DNA of 16,380 nucleotides from an uncultured Collinsella sp. (GTDB lineage: Bacteria; Actinomycetota; Coriobacteriia; Coriobacteriales; Coriobacteriaceae), in NCBI GenBank assembly GCA_900758885.1, contig CAAETD010000102.1, positions 1 through 16,380 on the forward strand. The letters run 5' to 3'. The stretch's first letter is position 1. Every line of letters begins with the position of its first letter. This document shows positions 7,509-14,991 of the stretch, one piece after another. Position numbers and translations under genes: made by a program. Below the pieces are notes generated by a model. It was given only the letters and a program-made list of their open reading frames with translations, searched no databases and was not told the origin of the DNA.

Positions 7509-8585
7509 ATGAGTCTGATTGATGATCTGGTCAAACTCGAGGAAGAGGCCAAGGAGCTCGTTGCAGGCGCCGACGACGCCGCCAAGCTCGAGGCTGCACG
7601 CGTTGAGCTGCTCGGTCGCAAGGGCCGCATCACCGGCCTGATGCGCATGATGGGCAAGCTCGCCTCCGAGGATCGTCCCGTGATGGGCAAGCGCGCCAAC
7701 GAGATGCGCCAGCTGATCGAGGGCATGCTCGACGAGCGCACCACCGAGATGAAGGCCGCCGCCCTCAAGCACGCACTCGAGCACGATGCCGTCGACATCA
7801 CGCTGCCGGGCATCCGTCCGCAGATCGGCCACCAGCACCTGATCAAGCAGATCATCGAGGAGGCCGAGGACATCTTCTGCGGCATCGGCTACACCGTCGA
7901 GTCCGGCCCCATGGTCGACACCTCCTACTACAACTTCACCGCGCTCAACGCCCCCATGGATCACCCGAGCCGTTCGGCCCGCGATACCTTCTACGTGGTC
8001 GACAACAACCCCGGCAGCGTCGCGCACCCCGAGGCTCATGCCCACGGCGAGTCCGACGTGCTGCTGCGCACCCAGACCTCGGGCGTGCAAATCCACACCA
8101 TGGAGTCGCAAAAGCCGCCCATCTACATGATCTGCCCGGGCACCGTCTATCGTCCCGACACGGCCGACGCCTGCCACCTGCCGCAGTTCAACCAGATCGA
8201 AGGCCTGGTCGTCGACGAGGGCATCACCTTTGGCGATCTTAAGGGCACGCTCGACTACTTTGTTAAGTGTATGTTTGGCGAGGACCGCAAGACGCGCTAC
8301 CGCCCGCATTTCTTCCCCTTCACCGAGCCTTCCTGCGAGGTGGACGTGAGCTGCCACGTGTGCGGCGGCAAGGGCTGCAACTTCTGCAAGCACAGCGGCT
8401 GGATCGAGATCCTGGGCTGCGGCATGGTCGACCCCAACGTCCTGATCAACTGCGGCATCGACCCCGAGAAGTACACCGGCTTTGCCTTTGGTATTGGCGC
8501 CGAGCGCGTCGCGGCACTGCGCTACGACCTGCCCGACCTGCGCACGTTGATGACTGGTGACATGAGGTTCTTGAACCAGTTCTAG
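7509..8585 (+). CDS. pheS: phenylalanyl-tRNA synthetase alpha subunit
   Basis: Product of 358 residues. Catalytic subunit of the alpha2-beta2 enzyme that charges tRNA-Phe in the cytoplasm. An N-terminal coiled coil (about 1-90) is followed by the class II core: FxALNxPxDHPSR-type segment (FTALNAPMDHPSR), LLRTQTSGVQIHTM, YRPDTADACHLPQFNQIEG, HFFPFTEPSCEVDV, and motif 3 FGIGAERVAALRY (about 327-339). A Cys cluster C282-X2-C285-X4-C290-X2-C293 precedes WIEILGCGMV; such a cluster is common in bacterial PheS of this type. ATG 7509 has GGGAAG just upstream; the longer open frame upstream overlaps the T-box and is not coding. First gene of the pheST operon, controlled by the T-box leader. Confidence 0.96.
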   Translation: MSLIDDLVKLEEEAKELVAGADDAAKLEAARVELLGRKGRITGLMRMMGKLASEDRPVMGKRANEMRQLIEGMLDERTTEMKAAALKHALEHDAVDITLPGIRPQIGHQHLIKQIIEEAEDIFCGIGYTVESGPMVDTSYYNFTALNAPMDHPSRSARDTFYVVDNNPGSVAHPEAHAHGESDVLLRTQTSGVQIHTMESQKPPIYMICPGTVYRPDTADACHLPQFNQIEGLVVDEGITFGDLKGTLDYFVKCMFGEDRKTRYRPHFFPFTEPSCEVDVSCHVCGGKGCNFCKHSGWIEILGCGMVDPNVLINCGIDPEKYTGFAFGIGAERVAALRYDLPDLRTLMTGDMRFLNQF

Positions 8586-8645
8586 AACGCTTTCTTCTTA
8601 GTTGCAGTTTCCGGCTCAAAGCCGCATTTATGAAAGGAGAGCTAG

Positions 8646-11099
8646 ATGCGTGTTTCTTACGACTGGCTCAAGACCATGATCGATATTCCGGAGGATCCCA
8701 AGACCCTTTCGGACGAATATATCCGTACCGGCACCGAGGTCGAGGCGATCGACACTGTGGGCGAGTCCTTCGACCACGTGGTGACCGCCAAGGTGCTCAC
8801 CAAGATCCCGCACCCCGATAGCGACCACATGTATGTGTGCTCGGTCGACGTGGGCGACAAGAACCTCGACGCCGACGGCAATCCCGCTCCGCTGCAGATC
8901 GTCTGCGGCGCGCAGAACTTCGAGGCCGGCGACCACATCGTCACGGCCATGATTGGCGCCGTGCTTCCCGGCGACGTCAAGATCAAGAAGAGCAAGCTTC
9001 GCGGCGTCGTGTCCATGGGCATGAACTGCTCCGCGCGCGAGCTCGGCCTGGGTGGCGACCACTCCGGCATCATGATCCTGCCCGAGGATACGCCCTGCGG
9101 CATGCCGTTTGCCGAGTACGTGGGCTCGAGCGACACCGTGCTCGACTGTGAGATCACGCCCAACCGTCCCGACTGCCTGTCCATGATCGGCATGGCCCGC
9201 GAGACCGGCGCCATCTTCGACCGCGATTTCCACGTTGAGCTGCCCGCCATCAAGGTCGAGACCGGCCGCGCGACCGACGACGAGCTTTCCGTCGAGATCG
9301 CCGACGAGGGCCTGTGCGACCGCTACGTTGCCCGCATCGTGCGCAACGTCAAGGTCGGCCCGTCGCCAGACTGGATAGTCAAGCGCCTCAACGCCCTGGG
9401 CGTGCGCCCGCACAACAACATCGTCGACATCACCAACTACGTGATGATGCTCACCGGTCAGCCGCTGCACGCCTTTGACCTGGACACCTTTGCCGAGCGC
9501 GATGGCCACCGTCGTGTGGTGGTTCGTGCCGCCCAGCAGGACGAGAAGTTCACGACGCTCGACGGCGAGGAGCGCGTGCTCGACGCCGGCATGGGCCTCA
9601 TCACCGACGGCGAGCGCCCCGTGGCGTTGGCCGGCGTTATGGGTGGCATGGATTCCGAGATCGAGGACGATACCGTTGACGTGATGGTCGAGAGCGCCTG
9701 CTTCAACGCCGGCCGCACCTCGCACACCAGCCGCGACCTTTCGCTGATCTCCGACGCCTCCATTCGCTTTGAGCGCCAGGTTGACGAGACCGGCTGCGTG
9801 GATGTTGCCAACGTTACCTGCGCGCTGATTGAGGAGATCGCCGGCGGCGAGGTCGCTCCCGGCTATGTGGACGTGTTCCCCGCGCCCAAGACCATCGACA
9901 GCATCAAGCTGCGCCTGGCCCGCGTGCACGCCATCTGCGGTGCCGACATCGAGTCCGACTTTATCGAGCGCTCGCTCACCCGCCTGGGCTGCACCGTCGA
10001 GCGCGACGGCGAGGACTTTATGGTCACGCCGCCGAGCTTCCGTCCCGACCTGCCGCGTGAGATCGACCTGATCGAGGAGGTCCTGCGCCTATGGGGCATG
10101 GGCCGCGTCACGGCGACCATTCCGGCTGCCAAGAACCACATCGGCGGTCTGACCCGCGAGCAGAAGCTCACTCGTAAGGTCGGCGAGATCCTGCGCGCCT
10201 GCGGCCTCAACGAGACCACGACCTTTGGCTTTGCCGCCCCGGGCGACCTGGAGAAGATCGGCATGTCCACCGAGGGCCGCGGTTGCCCCGTGGTGCTCAT
10301 GAACCCGCTGGTAGCTGAGCAGACCGAGATGCGTCGTTCGCTGCTGCCGGGCCTGCTGCAGTCCGTGGCCTACAACGAGGCGCACGGTACGCCCAACGTA
10401 CACCTGTACGAGGTCGGCAGCCTGTTCCACGGTCGCGAGAATGCCAGCCTGCCCAAGGAGACCAAGTCCGTGGCGGGTGTGCTCTCGGGCCAGTGGAGCG
10501 AGCGGTCCTGGAACATGAAGTACCGCAAGCTGCGCTTCTTCTTTGGCAAGGGCATTGTCGAGGAGCTGCTTGCCCAGCTGCGCATCGAGAAGGTTCGCTT
10601 CCGTCCCGTCGAGGGCGAGGGCTATGCCTTCCTGCAGCCGGGTCGTGCTGCCGAGGTTCTGTCCGGCGGCACTGTGCTGGGCTGGGTCGGCGAGATTCAC
10701 CCCGAGGCGCGCGAGGCGATGGGCATCGACGAGGTCGTCGTTGCCTTTGAGCTCGATCTGGACAAGCTGATTAAGGGCGCCCGCAATCAGGAGAACTACC
10801 GCGAGTTCTCGCAGTACCCGGCTGTTGAGCACGACCTTGCTATCGTGGTCGACAACTCCGTGGCCTGCGAGGATCTTGAGCGCCGCATTACCAGCGCCGG
10901 CGGCAAGCTGCTCGAGGGCGTGCGCCTGTTCGACGTCTACCGCGATCCCATCCGCATCGGAGCGGGCAAGAAGTCCATGGCCTTTGCGCTTACGTATCGC
11001 TCCGACGACCATACGCTGACCAGCGAAGAGGTCGAGAAGGCGCACCAGAAGATCGTCACCAAGGTGTGCAAGGGCGTAAACGGCGAGGTCCGCGGCTAG
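8646..11099 (+). CDS. pheT: phenylalanyl-tRNA synthetase beta subunit
   Basis: Product of 817 residues, the tRNA-binding and editing partner of PheS. Domain order follows the standard bacterial plan: an N-terminal segment MRVSYDWLKTMIDIP, an EMAP-II-like tRNA-binding domain (about 43-155, with KIPHPDSDHMYVCSVDVG), the B3/B4 editing region (about 210-380, including ITNYVMMLTGQPLHAFD), the B5 domain (about 400-475), the catalytic-like core (NPLVAEQTEMRRSLLPGLL), and a C-terminal ferredoxin-fold anticodon-binding domain (about 720-817, SQYPAVEHDLAIVVDN). ATG 8646 has AAAGGAGAG upstream. It lies 60 nt after pheS with only a small 5-bp stem between, so cotranscription is expected. Confidence 0.96.
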   Translation: MRVSYDWLKTMIDIPEDPKTLSDEYIRTGTEVEAIDTVGESFDHVVTAKVLTKIPHPDSDHMYVCSVDVGDKNLDADGNPAPLQIVCGAQNFEAGDHIVTAMIGAVLPGDVKIKKSKLRGVVSMGMNCSARELGLGGDHSGIMILPEDTPCGMPFAEYVGSSDTVLDCEITPNRPDCLSMIGMARETGAIFDRDFHVELPAIKVETGRATDDELSVEIADEGLCDRYVARIVRNVKVGPSPDWIVKRLNALGVRPHNNIVDITNYVMMLTGQPLHAFDLDTFAERDGHRRVVVRAAQQDEKFTTLDGEERVLDAGMGLITDGERPVALAGVMGGMDSEIEDDTVDVMVESACFNAGRTSHTSRDLSLISDASIRFERQVDETGCVDVANVTCALIEEIAGGEVAPGYVDVFPAPKTIDSIKLRLARVHAICGADIESDFIERSLTRLGCTVERDGEDFMVTPPSFRPDLPREIDLIEEVLRLWGMGRVTATIPAAKNHIGGLTREQKLTRKVGEILRACGLNETTTFGFAAPGDLEKIGMSTEGRGCPVVLMNPLVAEQTEMRRSLLPGLLQSVAYNEAHGTPNVHLYEVGSLFHGRENASLPKETKSVAGVLSGQWSERSWNMKYRKLRFFFGKGIVEELLAQLRIEKVRFRPVEGEGYAFLQPGRAAEVLSGGTVLGWVGEIHPEAREAMGIDEVVVAFELDLDKLIKGARNQENYREFSQYPAVEHDLAIVVDNSVACEDLERRITSAGGKLLEGVRLFDVYRDPIRIGAGKKSMAFALTYRSDDHTLTSEEVEKAHQKIVTKVCKGVNGEVRG

Positions 11100-11210
11100 G
11101 TCCTGCGCTGGGGTATGGGTTGGTGGCGACTGCTGCCGAATCCTACAAGACCGTTATGCTCGGTATAAGGCACTGCTGAGCCTGCATATATGACACGCGC
11201 ATTACATAAC

Positions 11211-11242
11211 GGCGTGCTGCTTTGTCGGCAGTGCGCCGTTTT
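11211..11242 (+). terminator. probable pheST terminator
   Basis: GGCGTGCTGC (11211-11220) and GCAGTGCGCC (11228-11237) form a 10-bp stem with two G-U pairs and a 7-nt loop, followed by GTTTTGC. It lies 112 nt after the pheT stop. The U-tract is short, so strength is uncertain. The loop and right arm overlap the -35 region of the nikM promoter. Confidence 0.55.
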
Positions 11243-11250
11243 GCTATGAT
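11222..11250 (+). promoter_or_regulatory. nikMQO promoter
   Basis: A -35 TTGTCG (11222-11227, 4/6) and a -10 TATGAT (11245-11250, 5/6) are separated by exactly 17 nt. The start would fall near 11257, four bases before the NikR-type palindrome at 11261. The leader to nikM is then about 90 nt. No cobalamin riboswitch motif is seen in this leader. Confidence 0.65.
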
Positions 11251-11260
11251 AGCCCGCGGC

Positions 11261-11288
11261 GTGTTACGAATCTGACAATACGTAACAC
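11261..11288. promoter_or_regulatory. NikR-type operator
   Basis: GTGTTAC (11261-11267), 14 nt, GTAACAC (11282-11288) is a perfect inverted repeat; one more base on each side of the spacer also pairs (G/C). GTGTTAC-N13/14-GTAACAC is a NikR recognition motif described outside the enterobacteria. It lies just downstream of the promoter start point, so bound NikR with nickel would block transcription of the transporter operon. The nikR gene itself is not in the window. Confidence 0.8.
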
Positions 11289-11345
11289 TGGCAAGGTGAT
11301 TCAAGCGGCGTTGCAATTCTGTGCGCCGATAACCGGGAGGCGTAC

Positions 11346-12431
11346 ATGCACATTCCAGATAATTATCTGTCCCCGCAGACCGATGCCGTCATGGCGGTGG
11401 CGATGGTGCCCGTTTGGGTCCACTGCATCAAGAAGGTGCGCGCCACGCTCGATCGCGAGCATATGGCTTTCCTGGGCATCTGCGCCGCGTTCTCCTTCCT
11501 GCTCATGATGCTCAACGTGCCGCTGCCTGGCGGCACCACAGGCCACGCCGTCGGCGGCGCCCTCATTGCGCTGCTGCTAGGCCCCGAGGCCGCGGCTATC
11601 GCTGTCTCGGTCGCGCTGGCGCTGCAGGCGCTGCTGTTTGGCGACGGCGGCATCCTGTCCTTTGGCGCCAACTGCTTTAACATGGCCTTCGTGCTGCCGT
11701 TTGCCGCTGCTATCGTGTTTCGTGCGCTCAACAGCCGTTTGCATGGCAAGGGCTGGGGCACCTCGGTTTCGGCCGTCGTAAGCGGCTGGGTTGGCCTGTG
11801 CCTGGCGGCCCTGTGCGCGGCAATCGAGTTTGGTATTCAGCCGATGCTCTTTACCAACGCTTCGGGCGCGCCGCTGTACTGCCCCTTCCCGTTGTCTGTG
11901 GCTATTCCGGCCATGTTGATCCCGCATATGCTGGTTGCCGGTGTCGTCGAGGGCGTGGCGACGGCCGCCATCTACGGTTTCATTAAGAAGACGGCGCCGG
12001 GCATTATCGTCGGTCCCGAAGCCGCCGATGGCCAGCTTGCCGCCGAGGGCGCAGTCGCCAAGAAGACCTCGCTGGTCCCCACGCTCATCCTGGTCGCCGT
12101 GCTTGTCGTGGCCACGCCGCTGGGCCTGCTGGCCACGGGTGACGCTTGGGGCGAGTGGGACGCCGAGGGCGCCGCGACCGCCGTTCAGGAGGCTGGTGAC
12201 GACAGTCTGCAGGCTTCGGTCGGCCTCGATACCCCGACCTTTGCCGACGCTCTGCCTACGGGTGATTACCTGCAGGCCTATTCCGAGGAGCAGGGTCTTG
12301 GCTTTGCCGGTCAGGCTGCCATGTATATCCTGTCCGGCGTGATTGGCGTGGCGGTGCTCACCATCGCATTCCGTCTGATCTCGCTGACGGTTAAGGAAAG
12401 CGGTGCTCATGGCAATAGCCGAGCTGCCTAG
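11346..12431 (+). CDS. nikM: nickel ECF transporter substrate-binding subunit NikM, with NikN-like C-terminal part
   Basis: Product of 361 residues, the integral membrane S component of a CbiM/NikM transporter. It begins MHIPDNYLS; the N-terminal Met-His-Ile-Pro-Asp supplies metal ligands in this family (His2). Residues 1-210 carry about seven hydrophobic segments with PLPGGTTGHAVGGAL and GANCFNMAF, both family hallmarks. After a linker, residues 238-350 form a two-helix unit (ATPLGLLATGDAWGEWDAE, then a helix near 320-345) resembling the PDGLE/NikN component, so M and N appear fused. ATG 11346 has GGGAGG upstream. First gene of the operon; the cobalt-type name CbiM would also fit by sequence, but the upstream NikR-type site points to nickel. 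Confidence 0.88.
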   Translation: MHIPDNYLSPQTDAVMAVAMVPVWVHCIKKVRATLDREHMAFLGICAAFSFLLMMLNVPLPGGTTGHAVGGALIALLLGPEAAAIAVSVALALQALLFGDGGILSFGANCFNMAFVLPFAAAIVFRALNSRLHGKGWGTSVSAVVSGWVGLCLAALCAAIEFGIQPMLFTNASGAPLYCPFPLSVAIPAMLIPHMLVAGVVEGVATAAIYGFIKKTAPGIIVGPEAADGQLAAEGAVAKKTSLVPTLILVAVLVVATPLGLLATGDAWGEWDAEGAATAVQEAGDDSLQASVGLDTPTFADALPTGDYLQAYSEEQGLGFAGQAAMYILSGVIGVAVLTIAFRLISLTVKESGAHGNSRAA

Positions 12432-13245
12432 CTGGCTTGCGGTCGAGCAGCGTTACGAGCCCGTGGGGGCTCGGCATCGCGTGATGCAAAAGAATGTCCT
12501 GCACCTGGCGAGCCTGCTTGAGCGGGTTCGCCTGGGTGGGGGCGCGCACGAGGGCGGGTCGATGGTCGACCGCGCCCTTTCTTGCGTTTCGGCTCCGGTG
12601 CGCCTGGTGGGGATGTTCGTCTGCGTCCTGTGCGTGTGTCTGACGCAGAGCCCGCTGTACCTCATGTTGATGGCGGCTATCGCGCTGGTGCTGGTCGCGG
12701 TGCGCCCCGCACGCGGGCTGCGTGCGACCATTGTACCGGCGCTCGGCGCCACGGGGCTTGCGGTGGTTCTGGCATTGCCTGCCCTGCTGCTGGGCGCGTC
12801 TGCCACGGGCGCCATGCTCAAGATCGCGCTCAAGACCTTCATTAATGTGTCGCTGGTGCTGGGCGTTTCGTGGACGCTTACCTGGAGCCGCATGTCGGCG
12901 GCGCTCAAGATGCTGCATCTACCCGACGAGGTCATCTTTACGTTTGATATGGCGCTCAAGCACATTGAGGTGCTGGGTCGCACGGCGCACAATCTGTGCG
13001 AATCGGTCATGCTGCGCAGCGTTGGCCGTGCGCCTGAGGGATTTTCGCGTACCGATTCGATCGCGGGTATCATGGGCATGACCTTTATCAAGGCGATGGA
13101 ATGCAGCCGCGCGATGGACGAGGCCATGCTCTGCCGCGGCTTTGCCGGCGCGTATCCGGCTCCCGCGCGGAGCGGCTTTGGCTGGCGCGATGCGGTCTAT
13201 GCGGCCGGCGTGGCGCTGCTGGCAGCGTTGTGCGCCGTGCTGTAG
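12409..13245 (+). CDS. nikQ: ECF transporter transmembrane subunit NikQ/CbiQ
   Basis: Product of 278 residues, the T component that couples the ATPase to NikM in the membrane. Four to five hydrophobic segments lie between about residues 60 and 275. The two coupling regions expected of CbiQ are visible: SRMSAALKMLHLPDEVIFTF (about 162-181) and CSRAMDEAMLCRGFAG (about 229-244, with the Ala-Met-x-x-Arg-Gly type signature). The start overlaps the end of nikM by 23 nt, implying translational coupling. AAGGAAAG (12393-12400) serves ATG 12409; GTG at 12403 is an alternative that adds two residues. Confidence 0.88.
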   Translation: MAIAELPSWLAVEQRYEPVGARHRVMQKNVLHLASLLERVRLGGGAHEGGSMVDRALSCVSAPVRLVGMFVCVLCVCLTQSPLYLMLMAAIALVLVAVRPARGLRATIVPALGATGLAVVLALPALLLGASATGAMLKIALKTFINVSLVLGVSWTLTWSRMSAALKMLHLPDEVIFTFDMALKHIEVLGRTAHNLCESVMLRSVGRAPEGFSRTDSIAGIMGMTFIKAMECSRAMDEAMLCRGFAGAYPAPARSGFGWRDAVYAAGVALLAALCAVL

Positions 13246-13291
13246 GCGCTGCTGGTTCTGGCTGGGGATGCAAATAGGGAAGGGCGACGTT

Positions 13292-14062
13292 TTGACGATC
13301 GATATGAATAGTGCGGCGGGCACGAACGGTGTGGGCGGCGCCGAGGACACGCCGCTTATTGAGTTGCGCGACGTGGTGTTCTCCTATGCGGGGCATACGG
13401 TTGTCGATGGCGTGTCGCTGCAGGTCGATCGTGGTGAACTCGTTGCCCTGCTCGGTCCCAACGGCTGCGGTAAGACGACGATTATGCGCCTTATTAACGG
13501 CCTTGAACTCGCGGACGCAGGGGCATACCTGTTTGACGGGTGTATGGTCGATGCGGCATATCTCAAGGATTCCGCGACGGCCCAGCGGTTCCATCAGCGC
13601 GTGGGCTTTGTGTTCCAGAATGCCGACGCCCAGTTGTTCTGCGCTACGGTGGGTGAGGAAGTTGCTTTTGGTCCCGCGCAGATGGGGCTGCCGGCAGACG
13701 AGCTCGACCGTCGCGTGCACGATGCCATAGAACTGTTTCAAGTTGCCGACCTGGTCGATGCCTCGCCCTATCAGCTTTCGGGTGGGCAAAAGAAGCGTGT
13801 GGCGCTGGCGGCAGTCGTATCGATGAACCCCGATATCTTGGTTCTCGACGAACCTACTAATGGGCTCGACGAGGATTCATGCGACATCGTGGTCAACTTC
13901 TTGCTGGCCTACGTCGCGGCGGGTAAGACGGTCTTGATGAGCACACATCACCAGGATTTGGTGCGACGCCTGGGTGCCCGTGCAATCTATATCGATCGAT
14001 ATCACCATGTGGTCGAGACGCCTTCGCCGTCGTATGGAACCGAAAGCGGTACTACGGACTAG
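13292..14062 (+). CDS. nikO: ECF transporter ATP-binding subunit NikO/CbiO
   Basis: Product of 256 residues from a TTG start, the cytoplasmic ATPase of the nickel importer. All ABC motifs are intact: Walker A GPNGCGKTT (55-63), Q-loop Gln109 in FVFQNADAQLF, signature LSGGQ (162-166), Walker B ILVLDEPTN (Asp186, Glu187) and the switch His219 in MSTHH. TTG 13292 is chosen because AGGGAAGGG (13276-13284) lies seven bases upstream. ATG 13268 has only a G-run directly abutting it; ATG 13304 is also possible, and the domain starts after all three. It lies 46 nt after nikQ and completes the M-Q-O operon. Confidence 0.9.
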   Translation: MTIDMNSAAGTNGVGGAEDTPLIELRDVVFSYAGHTVVDGVSLQVDRGELVALLGPNGCGKTTIMRLINGLELADAGAYLFDGCMVDAAYLKDSATAQRFHQRVGFVFQNADAQLFCATVGEEVAFGPAQMGLPADELDRRVHDAIELFQVADLVDASPYQLSGGQKKRVALAAVVSMNPDILVLDEPTNGLDEDSCDIVVNFLLAYVAAGKTVLMSTHHQDLVRRLGARAIYIDRYHHVVETPSPSYGTESGTTD

Positions 14063-14082
14063 TTGCTGCGTAGAGCGTACGT

Positions 14083-14100
14083 AGCCGCCCGCGCGGCTTT
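14083..14100 (+). terminator. weak terminator after nikO
   Basis: AGCCGC (14083-14088) and GCGGCT (14093-14098) make a 6-bp GC stem with a 4-nt loop, followed by TTGCC. Position 20 nt after nikO suits a terminator, but the T-tract is minimal. Confidence 0.35.
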
Positions 14101-14142
14101 GCCGTGATGGTATAGTTATCCAGGTTTTTTATGGGGGTGGCT

Positions 14143-14991
14143 ATGCCAAGTTGGAACATTCATATCGCTCAGACGGAGCGTTTGCTGGAGCGCACCGGTG
14201 CACTTGCCAATAGCGTGCGCGACCGCAATGCCTTTTTGTTTGGCTGCGTGGTTCCGGATATTTTCGTGGGCTATATGGTCCCTGGCATCGCCGATCCCAT
14301 CCCGTACCGCATTACGCACTTTGCCAAGCCCGAGCCTATCCCTAAGCCGCGTGAGCACGAGTTCTGGGATACCTATGTGGCACCGTTGCTTAAAAGTTCG
14401 CCCACCGGTGCGCCAGCCGCGGCGACCTCGATTATCGAGGAGCGCGAGCGACTGAATCGCGTGCACTATCCCCAGCGCTACAGGGATGCTGAGCCGGTTG
14501 TCGGTCCCGGTGCTCGTGAGTTCTCGCTTGCGTCCGCGGACGTGGCGCAGTCGTTGCTCGATTTGACACTGGGTGTCTGGTCGCATCTGGTGGCCGATAC
14601 CGTATGGAATACGCGCGTGAATCAGTACCTGGAGGCGCACGGCGGCAAGCCGTGCGAGGAATTCCGCATTAAAAAGCAAGGCGACTTTGACTGGTTTGGT
14701 AAGACGCTCGGGATCGTTTCGATTCCGCGCGCGACCGATCGCCTGTATACTGCGGCGACGCGTTTTGGTCAGTATCCCATCCATAAGGAGTATGTGCTCA
14801 AGACCATTGGCGTTATGCACGAGATTGTACGCGAAAACCCCGGCGAGCCCGATCATCCGCCGTATCGCTTGCTAACCGAGGAGTTTTTCGATGCAACGTT
14901 TACCGAGGTCATCGAGCTGACCGAGGCGGGTTTTGCCGCCCGTGTCGAATCGCCCGATGTGCCTGCGCTGCCCCTGATTGCTAGCTGCTAG
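14143..14991 (+). CDS. zinc-dependent phospholipase C-family protein
   Basis: Product of 282 residues. The N-terminus MPSWNIHIAQTERLL, the segment NAFLFGCVVPDIFVGY (about 28-43) and the helix LLDLTLGVWSHLVADTVWN (about 142-160, with a His-X3-Asp pair) resemble the all-helical zinc-dependent phospholipase C family, where His and Asp residues in these places bind metal. No signal peptide or transmembrane helix is seen, so it is probably cytoplasmic and its true substrate is unknown. ATG 14143 is chosen because homologous proteins begin MPxW; ATG 14131 would add four residues. TATAGT at 14111-14116 could be its -10, giving a very short leader. Its stop overlaps that of the convergent gene. Confidence 0.65.
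   Translation: MPSWNIHIAQTERLLERTGALANSVRDRNAFLFGCVVPDIFVGYMVPGIADPIPYRITHFAKPEPIPKPREHEFWDTYVAPLLKSSPTGAPAAATSIIEERERLNRVHYPQRYRDAEPVVGPGAREFSLASADVAQSLLDLTLGVWSHLVADTVWNTRVNQYLEAHGGKPCEEFRIKKQGDFDWFGKTLGIVSIPRATDRLYTAATRFGQYPIHKEYVLKTIGVMHEIVRENPGEPDHPPYRLLTEEFFDATFTEVIELTEAGFAARVESPDVPALPLIASC

Noticed and set aside
7057..7512. Open frame of about 150 codons across the pheS leader
   Set aside because: It overlaps the T-box, whose conserved motif and terminator explain the sequence; the peptide has no protein-like features.
8628..11045. Two long minus-strand open frames opposite pheT
   Set aside because: Antisense shadows of pheT, whose plus-strand domains are complete and uninterrupted.
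11100..11345. Cobalamin riboswitch before the CbiM-like gene
   Set aside because: No B12-box-like GCCACTG or conserved core was found, and the NikR-type palindrome gives a better explanation of regulation.
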